Assembly: GCF_030407435.1 (NCBI RefSeq)
Contig: NZ_JASDDK010000001.1
Span: forward strand, 372,001-436,000
Source of the DNA: Winogradskyella bathintestinalis
Lineage (GTDB): Bacteria; Bacteroidota; Bacteroidia; Flavobacteriales; Flavobacteriaceae
Length of the DNA: 64,000 bases
Reading direction: 5' to 3'
Positions 60,505-64,000 of this stretch are shown in pieces (the first letter of the stretch is position 1; each line of letters starts with the position of its first letter). The notes under the pieces are model-generated. The model ran no database searches and had not been told where the DNA came from. It worked only from the letters and a program-made list of their open reading frames with translations. The translations under genes and the position numbers were made by a program.

Positions 60505-61281
60505 ATGTATATAGATTGTAAAAACAGCCAAATTCATTATACCGTTGATGGTAAAGGTGAATCCATAGTATTACTTCATGGGTTTCTAGAAACTACTGCA
60601 ATGTGGAACCATTTAATTCCAAAATTTTCTAAAACACATCAAGTTATTTGTATTGATTTACTAGGTCATGGCAAAACTGGTTGTTTAGGTTATATTCATA
60701 CCATGGAAGAAATGGCGGAAGCTGTTTTTAGTGTTTTAAACCATCTCAATATTGTGAGTGCGAACTTTGTGGGTCATTCTATGGGAGGCTATGTGGCTTT
60801 AGCTTTGGCAGAAAAACATCCTGATCTTTTTACAAGCTTATGCTTAATGAATTCTACATTTGAAGCAGATGATGAAAATAAAAAAGCATTGAGAACGCGA
60901 GCAAACAAAATGGCACAAACCAATTTTATAAATTTAGTTCGTATGTCTTTCGAAAATCTATTTGCGGTGGAAAGTAAAATTAAATTTAAAAACGAATTTA
61001 GTGAAGCCTTGCAAATTGCACTTCAAATTCCAGTACAAGGCTATATTGCAGCATCTGAAGGCATGAAAGTAAGACCCGATCGTTTTGAGGTATTTAAACA
61101 CTTAGATGCAAAAAAATTAGTAATTATTGGTAAAAAGGATACTTTAATTAATGGCAACCGGCTTATCAGTAAAGTAAAAAGCACCCCTATTGATTATGTC
61201 GAATTTTCGGAAGGACATATGAGTCATATTGAAAATAAATCAGAATTAACTGACATTTTAATACAACTTATCGAAAAATAA
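60505..61281 (+). CDS. Alpha/beta hydrolase
   Basis: The product is a 258-residue cytoplasmic alpha/beta-fold hydrolase. The oxyanion loop is LLHGFLETTAMW, the nucleophile elbow GHSMGG, and the catalytic His lies in EGHMSHIE near the C-terminus. The closest look is to MenH/BioH-type esterases; no fixed substrate. It heads a plus-strand stretch with two small zinc-ribbon-like genes after it. Confidence 0.9.
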   Translation: MYIDCKNSQIHYTVDGKGESIVLLHGFLETTAMWNHLIPKFSKTHQVICIDLLGHGKTGCLGYIHTMEEMAEAVFSVLNHLNIVSANFVGHSMGGYVALALAEKHPDLFTSLCLMNSTFEADDENKKALRTRANKMAQTNFINLVRMSFENLFAVESKIKFKNEFSEALQIALQIPVQGYIAASEGMKVRPDRFEVFKHLDAKKLVIIGKKDTLINGNRLISKVKSTPIDYVEFSEGHMSHIENKSELTDILIQLIEK

Positions 61282-61287
61282 ACCCCT

Positions 61288-61312
61288 TTAACGTTTTGTT
61301 AATTGTTTTTTT
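61288..61312 (+). terminator. Weak terminator after the alpha/beta hydrolase
   Basis: TTAAC, gtttt, GTTAA, followed after three bases by T7, six bases past the stop. The stem is short and AT-rich, so readthrough is likely. Confidence 0.45.
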
Positions 61313-61359
61313 CTAAGTTTACTTCATAAATCAGAAAAGAAATTGTAAACCTACCCATC

Positions 61360-61602
61360 ATGAAACCTACAAAACTATACTGTGATTTATTTGGTCATAA
61401 CTATCAAATCACTAAAAAAGTAACCAATCACGTTAATGAGTACACCTGTAAATGCTGTAAAAAACAGGTAACTACAACGATTAATGGTAGCCTCACAGAA
61501 TTAACCGAAACCCGTCAAGAAATAAATTCAGTGCTAGAACGCGTTTATAACTACAGAACGATGCGTTTAAAGCAAAAAATGCTCAGTTCGTCGATTTATT
61601 AA
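61360..61602 (+). CDS. Small zinc-ribbon-like protein A (FGHNY family)
   Basis: The product has 80 residues. The potential zinc ligands are C8, H13 (in LFGHNY), C30 and C33, spaced C-x4-H-x16-C-x2-C, exactly as in the two other copies at 61676 and 63243. The C-terminal half is helical and basic. The CxxFGH start and later CxxC recall small phage-related DUF1660-like proteins, but the match is loose. No function is known. It may read through from the hydrolase gene. Confidence 0.75.
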   Translation: MKPTKLYCDLFGHNYQITKKVTNHVNEYTCKCCKKQVTTTINGSLTELTETRQEINSVLERVYNYRTMRLKQKMLSSSIY

Positions 61603-61675
61603 TTGTTAATAACTTTTTTAGCCACTAATTTTCTTATATTCCAATCCCTTTAAAAACCCTATAGAAAACTAGTTA

Positions 61676-61906
61676 ATGAAAAATGTTTATTGCTCGTTAT
61701 TTGGACACAATTACCAAGTTTCCAAAGACATTACATATTATGTTAAAGAATATAAGTGTAGAAAATGTAAAACTGAAATGACTATCGATGGAAATGGACA
61801 TTTCATTCCTTTAACTTCAAAATTCAAAGAAATTAATAACGTATTGCACCGCGTGCATAAGAAGCGTTTAGAAAAAAGTCAACAATTTGTTATGCTTGAT
61901 TTTTAA
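61676..61906 (+). CDS. Small zinc-ribbon-like protein B (FGHNY family)
   Basis: The product has 76 residues: C6, H11 in LFGHNY, C28 and C31, again C-x4-H-x16-C-x2-C. The middle and C-terminal parts (F/L-x-x-L-T-x-x-x-x-E-I-N-x-V-L-x-R-V) are shared with copy A, where TETRQEINSVLERVY aligns with SKFKEINNVLHRVH. Its last 17 bases overlap the end of thiL, which runs the other way. Stop codons are thus convergent and overlapping. Confidence 0.75.
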   Translation: MKNVYCSLFGHNYQVSKDITYYVKEYKCRKCKTEMTIDGNGHFIPLTSKFKEINNVLHRVHKKRLEKSQQFVMLDF

Positions 61907-62942
61907 GTGCATTCCAACCTTTAGCAATAATCGGAATTTTTTCTTCCGCTCTCGTTACCAAATGCATTCCTCTATCTTCTTCAGTTATATATCCTATAAC
62001 CGTTAAATTTGGATTTCCTTTTATTTTAGGAAAATCGTCTTGAGAAATTGTCATTAACAATTCGTAATCCTCTCCTCCATTTAAAGCTATAGTAGTACTA
62101 TCCACATTGAATTCTTCACAAGTTGAAATAACTTGAGGATCTAATGGAATTTTCGTTTCGTATACATCTGCACCAACATTACTCTGCTTGCACAAATGAA
62201 TAATTTCAGAGGAAATACCATCGCTAACGTCTATCATGCTCGTTGGTTTCACATTTAAAGTTTTCAATAGCTCAACAATATCTTTACGTGCTTCGGGTTT
62301 TAATTGTCGTTCTATGATATAGGTATACATGGATAAATCTGGTTGATTATTAGGATTTACCTTAAACACTTCTTTTTCACGTTCTAAAACCTGCAAACCC
62401 ATAAATGCACCACCGACATCACCTGTAACTACAATTAAATCATTGGGTTTAGCTCCCGATCTTAAAACTTCGTTTCCTTTTTTCACCTCTCCAATAGCTG
62501 TTACAGAAATTATTAATCCTGAAGTTGAAGATGTGGTATCTCCACCAACCACATCAACATTATAAATTTTAGCTGCCGTTGTTATACCTGCATACAATTC
62601 TTCAAGTGCCTCTAAAGGAAAACGATTAGATACCGCTATCGATACTGTGACCTGTGTTGCTGTGGCATTCATTGCGTAAATATCTGAGAGATTTACAACA
62701 ACGGCTTTATAACCGAGATGTTTTAACGGCGCGTAACTTAAATCGAAATGCACACCTTCCACTAATAAATCTGTAGAAACAACGATTTGTTGTTTTTCAA
62801 AATTTAAAACAGCAGCATCATCCCCAATACCTTTTATGGTCGACTTTTGTGTTATCTTAAAATGAGATGTTAAATGCTCAATGAGTTTAAATTCTCCTAA
62901 TTCACTCAACGGAGTGCGCTGTGGGTTTTTATCTTCAATCAT
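61890..62942 (-). CDS. thiL: Thiamine-monophosphate kinase
   Basis: The product is a 350-residue cytoplasmic kinase that makes thiamine diphosphate from the monophosphate. The AIR synthase-related fold shows GIGDDAAVLNF near the start, the Mg-binding VVGGDTTSS, VTGDVGGAFMGL, and IDVSDGISSE near residue 240. Family length is normal. A TATTTTTG box sits just five bases before the ATG. Confidence 0.96.
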   Translation of the reverse strand: MIEDKNPQRTPLSELGEFKLIEHLTSHFKITQKSTIKGIGDDAAVLNFEKQQIVVSTDLLVEGVHFDLSYAPLKHLGYKAVVVNLSDIYAMNATATQVTVSIAVSNRFPLEALEELYAGITTAAKIYNVDVVGGDTTSSTSGLIISVTAIGEVKKGNEVLRSGAKPNDLIVVTGDVGGAFMGLQVLEREKEVFKVNPNNQPDLSMYTYIIERQLKPEARKDIVELLKTLNVKPTSMIDVSDGISSEIIHLCKQSNVGADVYETKIPLDPQVISTCEEFNVDSTTIALNGGEDYELLMTISQDDFPKIKGNPNLTVIGYITEEDRGMHLVTRAEEKIPIIAKGWNALKNQA

Positions 62943-63242
62943 AATGCAAAAATATTATGCTTTTTTTTAATAGTCCCTATTTAAAGAATTATTTATTGCT
63001 TAATTCGCTGTCAACTACTAAATGATATTTACCGAAATTGAAATGACCACATAACTTAAAGCAAATATTTTAAAAAATGCTTGTCAATAAGTTGTAGCCT
63101 AGGTTATTAAAATATGTACTTCTAAGACCAATTTCATAGCCATATTACAAAAAACAGTGTATTTCATCGAAAATATTAGCGTTTTGACCTATTTTTAATA
63201 AGCTTTTATATAAATTGTACCCCCCAAAAATACGCTAATTGA
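62943..63242. other. Intergenic region between divergent thiL and zinc-ribbon gene C
   Basis: About 300 AT-rich bases. It holds the thiL promoter box at its left end. Near the right end GTACCCCCCAAAAATACG is a C6 tract 20 bases before the ATG of the next gene. No other gene or hairpin is evident. Confidence 0.5.
62947..62954 (-). promoter_or_regulatory. Candidate -7 box giving a leaderless thiL mRNA
   Basis: The minus strand reads TATTTTTG, four bases, ATG. The layout copies that of the alpha/beta hydrolase gene. No -33 element is clear. Confidence 0.45.
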
Positions 63243-63482
63243 ATGAAACCTACTTCTACGAAAATATTGCCGTGTGCCATTTTTGGTCACAATTATGAAC
63301 GATCAAAAACTAATATAGATCACACCATAGAAATGACTTGTTCGCACTGTGAAACAGTTGTTGTAACCGATCGCTATGGTAATTTTGAAAACTATACAGT
63401 TTCTAACAGCCAAATTGCCGACACCTTGCAAGAATTATATCGACTCACTAGGCACTTCCCTAAAACAAAAGTAGCAATATAG
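63243..63482 (+). CDS. Small zinc-ribbon-like protein C (FGHNY family)
   Basis: The product has 79 residues with C11, H16 in IFGHNY, C33 and C36, the same C-x4-H-x16-C-x2-C spacing as copies A and B. The second half is less like the others but keeps the N-x-x-I-x-x-x-L-x-x-L-Y pattern. It lies between divergent thiL and the suf operon. Function unknown. Confidence 0.75.
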   Translation: MKPTSTKILPCAIFGHNYERSKTNIDHTIEMTCSHCETVVVTDRYGNFENYTVSNSQIADTLQELYRLTRHFPKTKVAI

Positions 63483-63588
63483 CCTCTTATTTTATTGACT
63501 GTGACATAGATTCACCTTCATAGTCTTACATTATTAAATCATATACTAATATAATGTTAGTAGCTATGGTTAAACCTTTGTTATATCG

Positions 63589-63596
63589 TATATTTG
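63589..63596 (+). promoter_or_regulatory. Candidate -7 box for the suf operon
   Basis: TATATTTG matches TAnnTTTG, 32 bases before the sufA ATG. The -33 position (about 63566-63570) is TATGG, not a match. Confidence 0.45.
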
Positions 63597-63628
63597 CATT
63601 CTATTTAGAACTAATCTAGTTAAACGAT

Positions 63629-63958
63629 ATGATTAAAGTGTCTGATCACGCAAAAAAGAAAGTCATGGAACTTATGACTGATGATGGCTTCAACCCAAGC
63701 ACCGACTATGTTAGAGTTGGTGTTAAAAGTGGTGGCTGCTCTGGTTTATCGTACGATTTAAAGTTTGATAAATCACAAGCCGAAGAAGATAAAGTCTTTG
63801 AAAATAACGATATTAAAATTATCGTAGATAAAAAGAGTTTTCTTTATCTCATTGGAACTACATTAGAATATTCTGGAGGGTTGAATGGAACAGGCTTTGT
63901 TTTCAACAATCCTAACGCTAACCGCACATGTGGTTGCGGAGAATCATTTTCATTATAA
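63629..63958 (+). CDS. sufA: A-type iron-sulfur carrier protein
   Basis: The product is a 109-residue HesB/IscA-type carrier. Cluster ligands are C37 in SGGCSG and C101 and C103 in CGCGESF. It delivers iron-sulfur clusters to apoproteins in the cytoplasm. The next gene, 20 bases on, starts like SufB, so this is the first gene of a SUF operon, as is usual in Flavobacteriia. Confidence 0.95.
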   Translation: MIKVSDHAKKKVMELMTDDGFNPSTDYVRVGVKSGGCSGLSYDLKFDKSQAEEDKVFENNDIKIIVDKKSFLYLIGTTLEYSGGLNGTGFVFNNPNANRTCGCGESFSL

Positions 63959-63978
63959 AATAAACTGAAAGACAAACT

Positions 63979-64000
63979 ATGTCAAAGTACACTGAAGACG
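63979..64000 (+). CDS. sufB: Start of sufB (partial, cut by window end)
   Basis: The first seven codons MSKYTED are visible, then the window ends. SufB of Flavobacteriia starts this way, from memory, and the position 20 bases after sufA fits. SufB is part of the SufBCD scaffold for iron-sulfur assembly. Confidence 0.75.

Overview
The window is about 64 kb of AT-rich chromosome from a member of the Bacteroidota, most likely a marine Flavobacteriaceae species. The reasons are: Bacteroidota-type promoter boxes (TTTG or TTG, then about 19 bases, then TAnnTTTG); a complete Bat (aerotolerance) operon; a TonB-dependent receptor with a CarboxypepD_reg-like N-terminal domain; a long L21 protein with a C-terminal extension; a B-type succinate dehydrogenase; and many exported proteins with Bacteroidota lipoprotein signals. 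I see no tRNA, rRNA, CRISPR array, insertion sequence or prophage. The genus cannot be fixed from the sequence alone.

Layout. 0.2-3 kb: a small conserved protein, pheS, another small protein, cvpA. 3.1-7.7 kb: a minus-strand group with a short exported protein, a DUF2490 outer-membrane protein, a SulP anion transporter and two beta-carbonic anhydrases, which together look like a bicarbonate uptake module. 7.8-17.2 kb: the full moxR-DUF58-(two-TM protein)-batA-batB-batC-batD-batE operon. 17.4-20.5 kb: accessory genes (DUF4382 lipoprotein, aldo/keto reductase, a truncated HD-domain pseudogene, an AlbA/Schlafen-like protein), then a candidate small RNA. 20.8-31.9 kb: an ALDH7-type aldehyde dehydrogenase, a very large alpha-2-macroglobulin lipoprotein, an SH3 protein and penicillin-binding protein 1C.

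32-38 kb: a small membrane protein, an exported endonuclease/exonuclease/phosphatase-fold enzyme, a TonB-dependent receptor and a DUF5689 lipoprotein that probably work together at the outer membrane. 38-44 kb: a small membrane protein, an HMA-domain lipoprotein with a metallothionein-like cysteine tail, an EamA transporter and a catalytic plus non-catalytic pair of M16 peptidases. 44-50.5 kb: rplU-rpmA, a membrane-tethered MutS-like ATPase and sdhCAB. 50.6-60.2 kb: a VPS10/sortilin-like beta-propeller protein, an Xaa-Pro aminopeptidase, aspartokinase, and a tightly coupled three-gene operon (serine hydrolase, BrnQ, orphan DNA adenine methylase). 60.5-64 kb: an alpha/beta hydrolase, three paralogous tiny zinc-ribbon-like proteins around thiL, and the start of the SUF iron-sulfur operon (sufA, then the first codons of sufB).

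Most of the window is ordinary core genome. The points most worth a second look are the three small C-x4-H-x16-C-x2-C paralogues, the HMA/metallothionein-like lipoprotein, the candidate small RNA at about 20.65 kb, the bicarbonate-uptake cluster, the receptor/nuclease/DUF5689 locus, a family of intergenic palindromes, near-leaderless promoters, and several non-ATG starts. Family names come from recognising sequence motifs by eye; no database search was possible.
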